Source of the DNA: Echiichthys vipera
Lineage: Eukaryota; Chordata; Actinopteri; Perciformes; Trachinidae
Length of the DNA stretch: 64,000 bases
Assembly (NCBI GenBank): GCA_963691815.1
Contig: OY829650.1
Coordinates: forward strand, 5,539,172-5,603,171
Direction of reading: 5' to 3'
A program made the position numbers and the translations under genes. Each line of letters begins with the position of its first letter. Position 1 is the stretch's first letter. The notes under the pieces were generated by a model. It did no database searches and was not told where the DNA came from. It worked only from the letters and a program-made list of their open reading frames with translations. Shown piece after piece: positions 49,375-61,936 of the stretch.

Positions 49375-51801
49375 CCTACTACTCAAAGAAACTGAAACTA
49401 CTCAAATAAACTAAACTACTCAAAGAAACTGAAACTACTCAAAGAAATTAAAACTACTCAGAGAAACTGAACTACTCAAAGAAACTAAACTACTCAAAGA
49501 AACTTAACTACTCAAAGAAACTGAAACTACTCAACGAAACGAAACTACTCAAAGAAACTGAAACTACTCAAAGAAACTGAAACTACTCAAAGAAACTAAA
49601 CTACTCAAAGAAACTGAAACTACTCAAAGAAACTAAACTACTCAAAGAAATTAAAACTACTCAAAGAAACTAAACTACTCAAAGACACTGAACCTACTCA
49701 AAGAAACTGAAACTACTCAAAGAAATTAAAACTACTCAAAGAAACTAAAACTACTCAAAGAAACTAAACTACTCAAAGACACTAAACTACTCAAAGAAAC
49801 TGAAACTACTCAAAGAAATTAAAACTACTCAGAGAAACTGAACTACTCAAAGAAACTAAACTACTCAAAGAAACTTAACTACTCAAAGAAACTGAAACTA
49901 CTCAAAGAAACTGAACTACTCAAAGAAACTGAAACTACTCAAAGAAACTTAACTACTCAAAGAAACTGAAACTACTCAAAGAAACTTAACTACTCAAAGA
50001 AACTGAAACTACTCAACGAAACGAAACTACTCAAAGAAACTAAACTACTCAAAGAAACTAAACAACTCAAAGAAACTAAACTACTCAAATAAATTAAAAC
50101 TACTCAAAGAAACTAAACTACTCAAAGAAACTGAAACTACTCAAAGAAATTAAAACTACTCAAAGAAACTAAACTACTCAAAGAAACTGAAACTCCTCAA
50201 AGAAACTTAACTACTCAAAGAAACTAAACTACCTAAAGAAACTAAACTACCCAAAGAAACTAAACTACTCAAAGAAACTAAACTACTCAAAGACACTAAA
50301 CTACTCAAAGAAACTGAAACTACTCAAAGAAACTAAACTACTCAAAGAAACTGAAACTACTCAAAGAAACTGAAACTACTCAAAGACACTAAACTACTCA
50401 AAAAAATTAAAACTACTCAAAGAAACTAAACTACTCAAAGAACCTGAAACTACTCAAAGACACTAAACTACTCAAAGAAATTGAAACTACTCAAAGACAC
50501 TAAACTACTCAAAGAAACTAAACTACTAAAGGAAACTAAACTACTCAAAGAAACTGAAACTACTCAAAGAAATTAAAACTACTCAAAGAAACTGAAACTA
50601 CTCAAAGAAACTTACCTACTCAAAGAAACTAAACTACCTAAAGAAACTAAACTACCCAAAGAAACTAAACTACTCAAAGAAACTGAAACTACTCAAATAA
50701 ACTAAACTACTCAAAGAAACTGAAACTACTCAAAGAAACTAAACTACTCAAAGAAACTAAACTACTCAAAGACACTGAAACTACTCAAAGAAACTAAACT
50801 ACTCAAAGAAACTGAAACTCCTCAAAGAAACTTAACTACTCAAAGACACTGAAACTACTCAAAGAAACTAAACTACCTAAAGAAACTAAACTACCCAAAG
50901 AAACTAAACTACTCAAAGACACTAAACTACTCAAAGAAACTAAACTACTCAAAGAAACTAAACTACTCAAAGAAACTGAAACTACTCAAATAAACTGAAA
51001 CTACTCAAAGACACTAAACTACTCAAAGAAACTAAACTACTCAAAGAAACTGAAACTACTCAAAGAAACTGAAACTACTCAAAGAAACTGAAACTACTCA
51101 AAGACACTAAACTACTCAAAAAAATTAAAACTACTCAAAGAAACTAAACTACTCAAAGAACCTGAAACTACTCAAAGACACTAAACTACTCAAAGAAATT
51201 GAAACTACTCAAAGACACTAAACTACTCAAAGAAACTAAACTACTAAAGGAAACTAAACTACTCAAAGAAACTGAAACTACTCAAAGAAATTAAAACTAC
51301 TCAAAGAAACTGAAACTACTCAAAGAAACTTAACTACTCAAAGAAACTAAACTACCTAAAGAAACTAAACTACCCAAAGAAACTAAACTACTCAAAGAAA
51401 CTGAAACTACTCAAATAAACTAAACTACTCAAAGAAACTGAAACTACTCAAAGAAACTAAACTACTCAAAGAAACTAAACTACTCAAAGACACTGAAACT
51501 ACTCAAAGAAACTAAACTACTCAAAGAAACTGAAACTCCTCAAAGAAACTTAACTACTCAAAGACACTGAAACTACTCAAAGAAACTAAACTACCTAAAG
51601 AAACTAAACTACCCAAAGAAACTAAACTACTCAAAGACACTAAACTACTCAAAGAAACTAAACTACTCAAAGAAACTAAACTACTCAAAGAAACTGAAAC
51701 TACTCAAATAAACTGAAACTACTCAAAGACACTAAACTACTCAAAGAAACTAAACTACTCAAAGAAACTGAAACTACTAAAGGAAACTAAACTACTCAAA
51801 G
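49375..51801. repeat. 2.4-kb minisatellite of 18-19 bp units, ISRE-like motifs
   Basis: About 130 units of the type 'ctactcaaagaaactgaaa' (19 bp) or 'ctactcaaagaaactaaa' (18 bp). Variants include gacact, gaaatt, gaactt, cctaaag, cccaaag and ctcctc. By hand count about 33 unit junctions read GAAACTGAAACT and two read GAAATTGAAACT. With the preceding AA these fit the interferon-stimulated response element consensus (A/G)NGAAANNGAAACT. From about 50338 the array is a higher-order repeat of 718 bp in two copies (50338-51055, 51056-51773). The earlier part shares shorter blocks (for example 49457 with 49828). All frames are closed, so it does not code for protein. Confidence 0.97.
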
Positions 51802-54071
51802 GGACGACAAAGCTGAGCTGAAGTGTGGCCTGATGGGGGATAAGGAGGATGAGGAGTGCCTGCTGCCATCAGACATCCGCCATCTTGGCTCTTTCTTTAT
51901 AAACCAGGTAGTTTTCAGCATGCAGCCAATCAAGAGCCAGGGCCTGGAACCACTCCACCATTCATGGCACGGCTATAGCACACAGCTATTTGCATAAATG
52001 ATTGGAAGCAGAAAAAAAAACACAGGGCACACACACACACACACAGCACATTGGCTAAAAAATGACTGCAGTCATAACAACAGTAAAGCTCCAACAAGTT
52101 CCAGTAATAAACTGTTGACAGTGAGGTCTGAGGATTTTCCTGAGTAACGAGGGTAAATGTAAAAAGACATTGTTGCTGAATCGATTGCCCTGATTTTAAG
52201 CAGAGTGCTCATATGCTCATTTTAGTCAAAATAAGTTTCCACAACCTGACAACCCAGTCAAACAAAAGTTGCCCTTATAACGTATCTATAAAGCATTATA
52301 GTACAATTGAGACTTTATAACACCCTATTAAAAAGTTGTTCCTGCACCTTTGGGAGTCGGGACCATATAGTTCCAACAATGATACACTATTTACTTTTTG
52401 AATCATGCTATTTCCAAGATGTAATTTCTTCTGCCTCCTGTTCTCCCTTCCTGTCTTTTTGCGCTTTGGTTCAGTCTGGCAGCTGCTGAGCAGATAGGTC
52501 AGGAAATGTATGCAGGGGGGGCTGAGGCGGGCGGAGAGGGAGCGGGTGAGAGACGAAACTGAAAATAAGATTGGCCAGATTAGATTGCCTGATTGAGCAA
52601 TTAGCTATCGTCTCCATCATTTGGCTGAGGCCTGGCGGCATCTGCCACTGTGGGATACCCACTGCCACACACACGCTGCTGCTGCAACACACACTCACTC
52701 TCTTACATGCACACACAAAAACACACACACACACACACAAATCCCTACACATGTGCAGAAAGCTGTGTCTTTCAGAGAAATTGCATCCCACCAAATGACC
52801 ACAACCAATTTTTTCCGTCCGCCCGTGTGTGTATGTGTGTGTGTGTGTGTGTGTGTCTGTCTGTCTGTCTGTCTGCTCTGTGTGTGCCTGTTTTGGAATA
52901 GCTAACATAGAGCTTGTCAACCACACTCCTATTTTCATTTCCTTAATGTTCTTTCACGTCTCTCTCTGTTTCTTTCTCTCTCGTTCCCTCCTTCTCTTAT
53001 GTCTCTTCAGCGGGCTGTTCACTCACTTGCTGATGTATTCTTTCATCACTAACAACCCACACACACTCCTTCCCTATATATTTCTCTCTTCTTCTCATTC
53101 ACTTTCTGTCTCCTGCGGGGTTTTTTCCGCTCACAGCTTTAATTGAGAGCTCGATTTCTCTCTTCTCATTGAAAAAAAAAAGAAACAAAGGAATAAATTT
53201 AAGGAACGAGCGAACGAGCAGGTGCCGTAAAAAAGAACGAAAATGAGTGTCTTTAAAACAGGGTACCATCCATTTCTTTTTACTCACTCCTGAAATTTCA
53301 AACAATGCCACGTAGCGGGCCATAACTCACGTTTAGCACTTTGAGTTTTGTCCCATATCCAAAACTAGACTGATAACTCTTAAGAGGGGGGTTTTTAGCT
53401 CTTTCTCTCCGCAGAGGCCCACTAAAATGTGTTTGATGAATTGGTCTCCATTGGCGCTCACTTATTCTCACATAAAAGGGTTTATGGCTCAGGAAAAGGG
53501 AGGGGTTAGAAGAGGTGCTATTGCTACATGTGATGAAGTAAAACATCATGTGGACATCTGCAGAGAATAGGGGCGGGGAGTGTGTAAGTGTCCGTTTATC
53601 TTTCTGTAAATCTGTGATTGAGCGCATCAGCGAATGTATTGCACTTGCATTTGTGTGCTTCAGTATGCGAGCTTACATGTATGGATGCATGGGTCTGTGC
53701 CGATTTTTGCATGTGGCTCTTATTTGTCCAACTTGAGTGTGTGTGTGTGTGGTCATGCTTAATTGCCAGGCGGGCAGTGAGAATGAATGATGGCGGACGT
53801 CCCTCGCAGACAGTGGAGAGTTCACCTGTCAACGTGGGCTACCTGAAGACGGATGGACATCTGGAAACCATTGGTGTGCAGCTGTAGGGGCTGGACACAA
53901 GTCCTCTCTCACTCACACACTGACACACACACACACACACACATGGCCATAGATATACGTTTTAAGTGCACACATAACTGTTGAGAGAGTTGACAAGGGC
54001 CCACATATATCTGAGAGTGGGAAACACTGAGTAGAGACATAAATCACAAAGCTCTTGTTCTTTTGGCTCAC
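51802..54071. other. Non-coding stretch with small CA/TG tracts
   Basis: Holds short tracts: CA at 52028-52046, CA at 52715-52739, CA at 53922-53942, and the GT/TCTG composite listed separately. No gene recognised; the 155-codon minus frame 52471-52938 reads through the CA and GT tracts. Confidence 0.4.
52826..52876. repeat. (GT)n joined to (TCTG)n
   Basis: A GT run (about 52831-52856) passes directly into four to five TCTG units (52857-52875), a compound microsatellite. Confidence 0.9.
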
Positions 54072-54132
54072 TCACACGCACGCACACACACACACACAGA
54101 CACACAGACACACCCACACACACAGACAGACA

Positions 54133-54213
<81 letters not shown>
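54072..54213. repeat. Long (CA)n tract
   Basis: The left half is a CA run interrupted by GA and CC. From 54137 to 54213 it is pure CA, about 38 units. Confidence 0.96.
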
Positions 54214-54215
<2 letters not shown>

Positions 54216-54632
54216 CTAATAACGATGAGTCATTCTCTGCTTGGATTCCCCCTTCTTAAGTGGTTGAGTGAATCGCTGGCAGGTGTTTCCAATGAACCAA
54301 AGTAAACGTAGCGAAGGGGAAAAGAATTAAAGAGCAATGATGATTGTGATGATGATGTAACATTAAAGGAATTTAGATTATGTCCAAATAGGCAGTGTAC
54401 TGTCTAAACATGAGATGGACTTTGACAAATATTGCTAATGAGCCCAAACAAAGGCTGCATTGAGCAGAAGGGATGTTATAAATAGAGTTAAGGCGCTCAT
54501 TATACGTCTATGTCTTGTAATATTTTCTCATAATATGGGACGTATGCCTATCCTGCACACACAGACGGAGATACAAATGTATGCATCACACACATGCATT
54601 TATCCACTCACGCTACTCCACTTATAACTCAT
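54214..54632. other. Non-coding spacer between CA tracts
   Basis: Unique sequence. Nothing recognised. Confidence 0.45.
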
Positions 54633-54642
54633 GCACACACAC

Positions 54643-54713
<71 letters not shown>
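54633..54713. repeat. Long (CA)n tract
   Basis: Pure CA from about 54648 to 54713 (33 units), preceded by a short CA run and a CG interruption. Confidence 0.96.
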
Positions 54714-54717
<4 letters not shown>

Positions 54718-54858
54718 AACGGGGACAATCGATATGAGTAAACCCGGTAGAATTTAGATTCTGTCTTTAACACTCTCACACATTCCCCAGATGCATATGA
54801 GAGTGCTCACACTCTGACATTGAATACCCTTGAGCTCAAATTGATCCCACCCATATTC

Positions 54859-54921
54859 ACACACACACACATACACACACACAAAAACATACACGCGCAC
54901 ACACACACACACACACACACA
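54859..54921. repeat. (CA)n tract, interrupted
   Basis: CA runs interrupted by AT, AAAA and GCGC steps. It is the third CA cluster within 900 bases. Confidence 0.92.
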
Positions 54922-57356
54922 GACTGAGAGTGCAGGTGGGCGGTGGACATCTGGCTCTGCTACTAAAGTGCCACTGTGAGTTGACCCATTCATTTCTTTT
55001 TTTCAGGTCTGTTTACCGTGATGGTGGCAGAATAACTGTGAGTTCACTCTGCGTCTACATCTCACAGTTTTCAGTTAATTCCTTGACTGAAATTTATTTG
55101 GTTTAATTAGGCGGTACATGGAGTAGTCTCCCACATCGTTATATTATTGTCAAATGAATTAGGACACTCAAGTGTAATTATGTAAACAAGACAAACCACA
55201 GTTGAGAGGAGCGACAGCCTGCACCTTCACTGTTCCCTTACTTTTACTCAGGAATTGGTGGAAAGAGAAAAAAGTGAGTGAAATAGAGGGAAGGTTGGAC
55301 TCGCATGCATCAGGTGGACAGAACCATGACTCCAAAGAAATACTAATGTTGCTCCATATGTGCTGGTTGTGTAAGTGAGCAACTGTATACAACAGGTTTG
55401 CCTTACCAACCTAAAAGTTATCTGGTCTCCTGCATGAAAGACAGATGTGCAACATGCCCCCTGACTATGTACAAGCAAACACTGCTTCCTGTATTGTTAT
55501 TGGCTCTTAATGTAAATCATGGGAACCTCAGTTGTATTCCCTGGGATAATGGGCTATATCTACAATATGGCCTTTGTACGTTAAAGCAAAAATATATATA
55601 TATAACGCAATTCCAGCTATGAGAGCGCACTACTATTTTTATTTGTTTGCAACAAATATGCGCACTTCTGTAGATTAAAACATGTTAAAACGACACACAG
55701 TGGAACCTTTAAAAACTCCCCCACAAAGTAAACACATTAACGCAACTATTAAGGTAACAAATAAAAGTTCATGACTAATTCTCTTTGTGGTTCATACATT
55801 ATTTAGCAGGCAAGCAGGCAGAAAATGTGATACTGACACACTGAACAACACGTGCAGTATTTAGTGTGTGCAGATGTGAACTATAAAGAACATTATTCAC
55901 CGCTGTACCCACCCTTCAGGTCCCGCGATCACTTGTTCTTAATGTATTTTTCTCAAGAGCGTTTTTTATAAAGCAGCTCTTGAAGCTCTCTCGTGCTCTT
56001 GAATGAGACCATCAGCCTGAAAGCCTCAACTGCAGTGTAAATGGAGCGCTCGCTTCTCCCGCGGTCTTCGTTCAAGGAGGAAAACTTTGCGTTGTGATGA
56101 CTTTGGCACAAGTAACTAGGACGTACATTGAAGGCTGTGCCTGTACAGCACAGTGCATACATCATCCGGGGAGAAGAGGCGCAAATAAACAGACAAGGAT
56201 GCACAAACACACACAGACTATAATTAGTTTGCTTCATTTCCTAATCACGGTGACAATAGGAGGGCCCCCTGTTAGAATTTATCTCCCGCGTCTCCTGCCT
56301 CCCATCCATCTCCCTTACTCCCCACCCCCTCCTTCCAGGGAGTCGGGCTACAAAAGGCTCAAGCTCCCCTCTCGCTTTACTGCAGAGGCAGGATAAGAGA
56401 AACTTTAGCCACAAAGAGAACATATGGCCGCCACGGCACACCAAACAAACTCTATACATTACGTCGGCTAGCCAATGTGCGCGTTTGTGCGCGTGCACGT
56501 GAGGAAAAGGGAAGACGATTAGAGGGTAATGAAGTAGAGAGAAAACATGAAAGCACAAACAGGAGAGTGGAAAGTGCTGAACGTGTGTGCTTTGAGAAAG
56601 TTACTGTCAGAAATGACTAATTCTCTTTGTCACAGTTTGTAACAGAGGAGACCACATCGCAAAGTAGCGCGCCAGAGAGAAAATGAAAGAGCTTAAACCT
56701 GACAGTTCACACTATATTATAGCAGTACACAAAACCCAAGAAGGATTAGTAGAGCAAAAATCCTATTCCCCTGCCTGTCAACTGAAATAGACATATAAAT
56801 TAGCCCTTATGAGCGCAATTCGATTCTGCATTGACCCCAATTAGTAGGAATTGACCCAGTATTACAGCGAGTCAAAGCTTCCACAGAGAGAAGAAGGGGG
56901 GGGTGAAAGAATATGTCAGCGAGACAAACAAAATGAATCTAGAAGCTGCAAAGCCACTGGTTAGATTTCTCACCCTGGGAGGTTGTCATACTTCCCGACC
57001 CCTGGAGGGAAAATGATAACCCTTATTACAAGAAATGGGAAGATGTAGTCCATTTTGGAGGCTCGCAATGTTCCGAGAACGTTTCAGATGAAGGTACAAT
57101 GACTCGTTTCTTTTCTCTTCCTCCTCCTCATTCTCTCTTTCACTCCCTCTTCCTCCTCTCATCCTGCCAAATTGATATTACAGGCGTTTTTCTCAGCATG
57201 TGTGACACTCGTCTGTGGTGCACACGGGCCTGGCGAAGCTAAAGTGGTTGAGTGCATGGGTGTGTGTCCTCTTTTGAGTTTCCCTTATCATATATATGCA
57301 AAAAACTAGCGAGCACTGCTTGAACTATGTCAGTAGTAGCAGTAGCAGTTGAACTG
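54922..57356. other. Non-coding stretch, possible conserved element
   Basis: No gene recognised. The segment 56760-56880 (with cctgtcaactgaaatag, cattgaccccaattag, gaattgaccc) lacks repeat features and looks like candidate regulatory sequence by composition only. A G8 run lies at 56897. Confidence 0.3.
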
Positions 57357-57360
57357 TTAA

Positions 57361-57722
57361 AGCCCCTGAACACCCACACAGGTGTTTTCAGTAGGCCTCT
57401 GCTTGGGTTGAAGGTGGGCGGGGCTTTGATAAGGATTTGATGGGAATCTATGAGGTCATAAATGTCCGTCTACCAATAAGAATAATAAAGATGTACTTGA
57501 CCAGTGGGATGCAGGGATATGCGTGTGCGTGTGCGTGTGCGTGTGCGTGTGTGTGTGTGTGCGCGCGCGTGTGTAGAGAGAGGGGGGGGTACTTGTTCCG
57601 CCTTAACCGGTGAAACAAAGCAAACGGGGACTCAGGAAGATGTTCTTTAATTAAAGTAGACACACCCACACAGTCCTGAGAAGAGGTCTAATCAACTACA
57701 CCTGTGTGGGTGTTCAGGGGCT
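57361..57722. mobile_element. MITE with perfect 25-bp inverted ends and TTAA duplications
   Basis: The left end (57361-57385, beginning agcccctgaacaccc) and right end (57698-57722, ending gggtgttcaggggct) are exact inverse copies over 25 bases. Both are directly flanked by TTAA (57357-57360 and 57723-57726). TTAA target duplications are typical of piggyBac and Kolobok transposases. The 362-bp interior has no coding capacity but carries the GTGTGC tract listed separately. Confidence 0.92.
57520..57575. repeat. (GTGTGC)n-(GT)n-(GC)n-(GT)n tract inside MITE
   Basis: Four to five GTGTGC units, then GT, then GCGCGCGC, then GTGTGT. It is perfectly alternating purine-pyrimidine and among the strongest Z-DNA-prone stretches in the window. 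Confidence 0.93.
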
Positions 57723-57726
57723 TTAA

Positions 57727-58267
57727 ATGTTGAATATGTGCAGTTTGATAGGTAAAGGCCAAAACCATCACTTCTCATCAGGACATCACTCAGCATATTC
57801 ATATTCAAAAATACATTACATTATATTGAATGAAGTTGCATCAAGCGTTTCCACTGTGGTTCAGAATTAAGTGGATTTAATTTTGTAGACATATACGTTG
57901 ATTGATAAGCACAATTATTTCTCTCAAGTTGAAACATTCTTAAACTAATGAAGACGTTTCCTGGACAATTATTACGCATTTAACTGACACCACCGCTCCC
58001 ACTTCACACTCTGTCTCACAACACACTTAGTCCCTTTAACCTCATCATGGTTCTTTTGCCCATGTGTAGATGACACAATTGAGTCAAACAATTCCAGAGA
58101 ATAAGCTAGGACAAGCCGATTGCTGTAAGGGAACAGCGTGAAAATTTGGAACAAAAGTAATTTTACTCTAAATGAAATAAAGCCAAATGTGTAGCACATT
58201 GAAGAGGGCGGTTATTTTTCTCAGAACTTTTTGGAGACCTAACAAAAGCTCAAAAGAGAGTGAATAT
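57727..58267. other. Non-coding stretch
   Basis: AT-rich unique DNA. Nothing recognised. Confidence 0.45.
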
Positions 58268-58584
58268 GGGTGACTGGGCTGGGAACCGGAGGGTCGCCGG
58301 TTCGTGTCCCTGTGTGGACCGGAATGGAGCGTGGACTGGTGGCTGGAGAGGTGCCAGCTCATCTCCTGGGCACGAGGTGCTGTTGAGCAAGGCACCGAAC
58401 CCCCAACTGCTCGGGGCGCTGAGCCATTGGCAGCCCTTGCTCTCCATTAATTGCATGTATATAGGTCCTCCTTGTGCATTTGTGGGTATTTTGGGCCTGT
58501 GTGTGTGTGTAACCTTTATGATAATAACAGAGTGAAAAATTGAATTTCCCTTGCGGGATAAATAAAAGGAATTCTTCTTCTTCT
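58268..58584 (+). mobile_element. tRNA-derived SINE (family B), 5'-truncated
   Basis: It begins inside the head at 'gggtgactgggctggg'. The B box is 'ggttcgtgtcc' (58299-58309), the body 'ctgttgagcaaggcaccgaa' (58381), then 'gtatataggtcctcc' and 'ttgaatttcccttgcgggat', ending in (TTC)n at 58571-58584. The A-box part is missing. It keeps a segment of about 19 bases (near 58360) that the 30.4-kb sister has lost between direct repeats. Confidence 0.85.
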
Positions 58585-59573
58585 ACATCATACTTGTGTC
58601 CAGACTTTCACCATTATGCTTCTAGTGGCTTTATGTCTTGTGTTGTGCTCCTACCCAGGCAGCACAGTGTATTGTCTTTGGTGCAGTAATATAATTGTGC
58701 ACGCTCCCTAAATTGGACAAAACTTCATTTGAAAACTCTGGAGAAAAAAAATGCATCGCAAGTGGAACAACTTCTCCAACACTATTTAGCCTGCATAAAT
58801 AAATACTAGTGACATATTTGTGTTCTGCAACCTTGTATGGTGTTATTCTAGCCCAGTTTCATAAATATTACAAAGTACTTGACATTTAAGTTATGGATAT
58901 GAGGTACTCTTTCTGAAGTTACCATAAATTGGGAATAAATAGTGAAAGAGTGCACTGCATGCCGCCACCCTCGCCCCCTTATTCTCTCTTCCCCGTCCCT
59001 TCATACTTTCCACTTTCCTCGACCCTCTCGCTTCCCATCCTTTTAATCATTTTAATAGCACACACTTTCCCCCTCGCCGCTCTCACAAGCATCTCTCCTC
59101 TCATCACACTCTCTTCTAGAGTCTCTCCTCTTCTCCTCCACCTTTCCTTTACCGTCCGAAGCCATAACTGTCTTTTCACCGTCGGGGTAGAGTGATGCTA
59201 TTCATTTGTAGCGTAGACAAGCCACTTCAGACCAAACACTGACACCCACTCTATTAAGAAGTGGAGGCAGATGGGAAGAGAAAGAGCATGGGAACCGGTC
59301 GGCATTAGAAAAAGGATTGCAGAGAGGTGTAGGGGAGGGCCGACAAGCCATCCAAAACATCCAGGTATATAGAACTATAACAGCTACTTGCATGATACTG
59401 AGAAACTGACATCAGACCGCAAGGCTGCTTCGAATGCTGACATTCAATATTTCATTTTTACGAGAGTGCAGGTAGTTTTATTTTTTCCTTTTTAACCTTC
59501 TAAATCATATTATGCATTGTCTCTCTCTTTTACACTATATCTGCCTGTTTCTCCATGACAACCCCCCTTCTCT

Positions 59574-59612
<39 letters not shown>

Positions 59613-61924
59613 CTGACACACACACACTCACATGCACACTCACACGCATATCCCTGCATCCCACTGGTCATATCCCACGGGTGCAGTGTAACACTATCTG
59701 CCTGAGCCACTCTCGGTCCCAAGCAGACAGCTTGGTCTTCAGAGATTCCTCCCTCTCTTTCTCCACTGCTGCCATTTCCACTCCGCAGGGACCAGAAACT
59801 AAATATGACAGCTACACCAGAGAGACAGAGGAGAATGTCAAACTCCTCCAACCCAAAATGATGAAGCTTTTTTCCCATATCTGAGTCACATTGTACGGAC
59901 AACAGGAAGACAACGCCATGCAGTTTTTGGTATCTTGAAGAAAATACAGCAGTGTTTAGGGAAACTTGCTATGTTGCTGCATGGTATCCCCTACTGTATG
60001 TGGTCAAAAGTATGTATACATTACATTACACCCATTTGTGATTGTTGAACTATTCACTCCTAAGCTATTGGCAATAATATGCTGCTATGATTCTTCTGGG
60101 GAGGATATTTTGGAACCTTGCTGTGGGAATTTGGTCTCATTTAGCCACAGAGGATTTATTCAGCTACTGATGTTGGGAGTGATAAAGCCTGGCTCGCACT
60201 CCCAAATGTGTTTGAATGGGATCGATGTCAGGGCTCAGTAAAGGCCAGTTAAGTTCTTCCATAATAATAATATAATTTAAGTTGCTCCAACTAGGGGAAC
60301 CTAATGACCACAATGTAAAGGTCAAGTAGCTGAGCTCACACACATACTGGAGGGAGACGCCACCGGTACTTTGCCAAATTCATCTGTAACTTTGCCACAG
60401 AAATACACCAACAACGGAGAAGGAGAGACTGAGTATGAGTATGCGTCTAACACGACAGCAAGAAGACGTAGTAAACTGTAATAAGGCTAATCGGCCCATT
60501 AGCTTCTGCAGCACAAACACCAACATGTCCACCGTTGTTGAAGATGTCGCAGGGTTATAGGTCACGTCGAGGGGTAGGACGATGACATCGTCGCTTCACC
60601 AAACAGGTGGATGCAACAGTTGCGTTTTTTTGTTTTTTTTTATCCACTCTGGGACCCAGTTTCAGAAAAAGACTGGTTTCAGGCTCCCAAAACACCGTCT
60701 CTGTGTGGATGATCGGCCAAAACGGTAAAAAAACAAGTACACAAGTACAGTAGATGCAGTAGGTCAAAGTCAATCCAAGAAGTCCATCTGTAAATTATGA
60801 TGGTTCACTGACAGATTGGATAATAACTTAACCTGGTAATTTGTTTACAACAACATTGTCTGACTGCTTGTTTGAAGCCCTGTCACCGTCTCACTTGATG
60901 TTGCTCATCAATGTCAAACTGTGAAAATTAGATCCAAGTTTAAATAAACCTGATTTTTTTTAACATGGAACTACAGTGTGCTCTTTTCTGGCAATGAACG
61001 CCAACGGCATCCCTAGGCTTAATAACTCACTCCTATAATAAATGTATTATGCTTTCACATCCCCCATGAACTTATATATGTATATACGTATAAAATATTA
61101 GCTATGTCACCTTTATTCCTCTTAATGCTTAAAAAGTAAAACTGGACCTCAAATAACTCACTGCCATCAAACACCATTTGTGAGTTATGGCTGGAAACAG
61201 GATGAGACGTTCCAGCCTCCGTCACACGTCTGCAGACTCTCTCCATTTCCATTTGGGAAATCCCTCTTATCCACCCTCTTCCTCTTTTTTGTCTCACTCT
61301 TTCATGCTTCCTGTCTTTTTTGTCCTCTTTCCCCCTTCCTCTCTGCCTTAATCTCATCATCTACTGTATGTTTTAGTTTTCTGCCACTGTTTCTCAGATG
61401 AGTTACACCCTTCCTGCGAAGGCAGCTGTGAAGCTTTGGTGCGACACAGAGGGATACGCCAAGAGGTGACAGCTCTTGCTCAATGAAACAAAAAATCCAA
61501 AAAGGAGGAAGGGAGGGGAAACAGATTATTGTGGGAGGTATTTTGATTGTTCTTGTAATGTGTTTTTGCTGCTATTCTATTTCAAGCCCTGGTGCCAGGC
61601 AGAAAATTCAGCCGAGTGTAGAAAGGGAGAAGAAAGTGGAACGGGATGATGGCAAGACAACGAGAGAGGTACAAAGTAGCCACAGGGCCAGTGGTGCTGT
61701 CAGTAATGTGTGTGTTGGGTTTCTGTGCAGATAGAAAACTGGACAAATAGGTCTTGTGGATGTTGTTAAGTCACAGAGGAGCCAATACGCATACTCTTCA
61801 AATTATTCCCCGTATGTCACATTTGTAGTCTTCAACCCCAGCCAAACGCTGACTCAAGTCACATCAATTGAGACAATTTATCAGATTTCCACACAGCTCC
61901 CTCTGGAGACAGAAAGCTTAATAA
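58585..61924. other. Non-coding stretch
   Basis: Holds a CA tract at 59579-59609 and T/C-rich patches (58970-59160, 61260-61350). Open frames are not gene-like. Confidence 0.4.
59579..59609. repeat. (CA)n microsatellite
   Basis: About 15 uninterrupted units. Confidence 0.92.
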
Positions 61925-61936
61925 CCCCCCCCCCCC

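Noticed and set aside
49375..51801. CRISPR-like array
   Set aside because: Units are contiguous and variable with no unique spacers, and the setting is a vertebrate genome; it is a minisatellite.
49375..51801. Coding repeat (mucin-like or antifreeze-like protein)
   Set aside because: The units contain taa and tag in the frames tested, and no long open frame crosses the array on either strand.
52471..52938. 155-codon open frame on the minus strand
   Set aside because: It reads through CA, GT and TCTG tracts; its His-Thr and Cys-Val parts are repeat translations.
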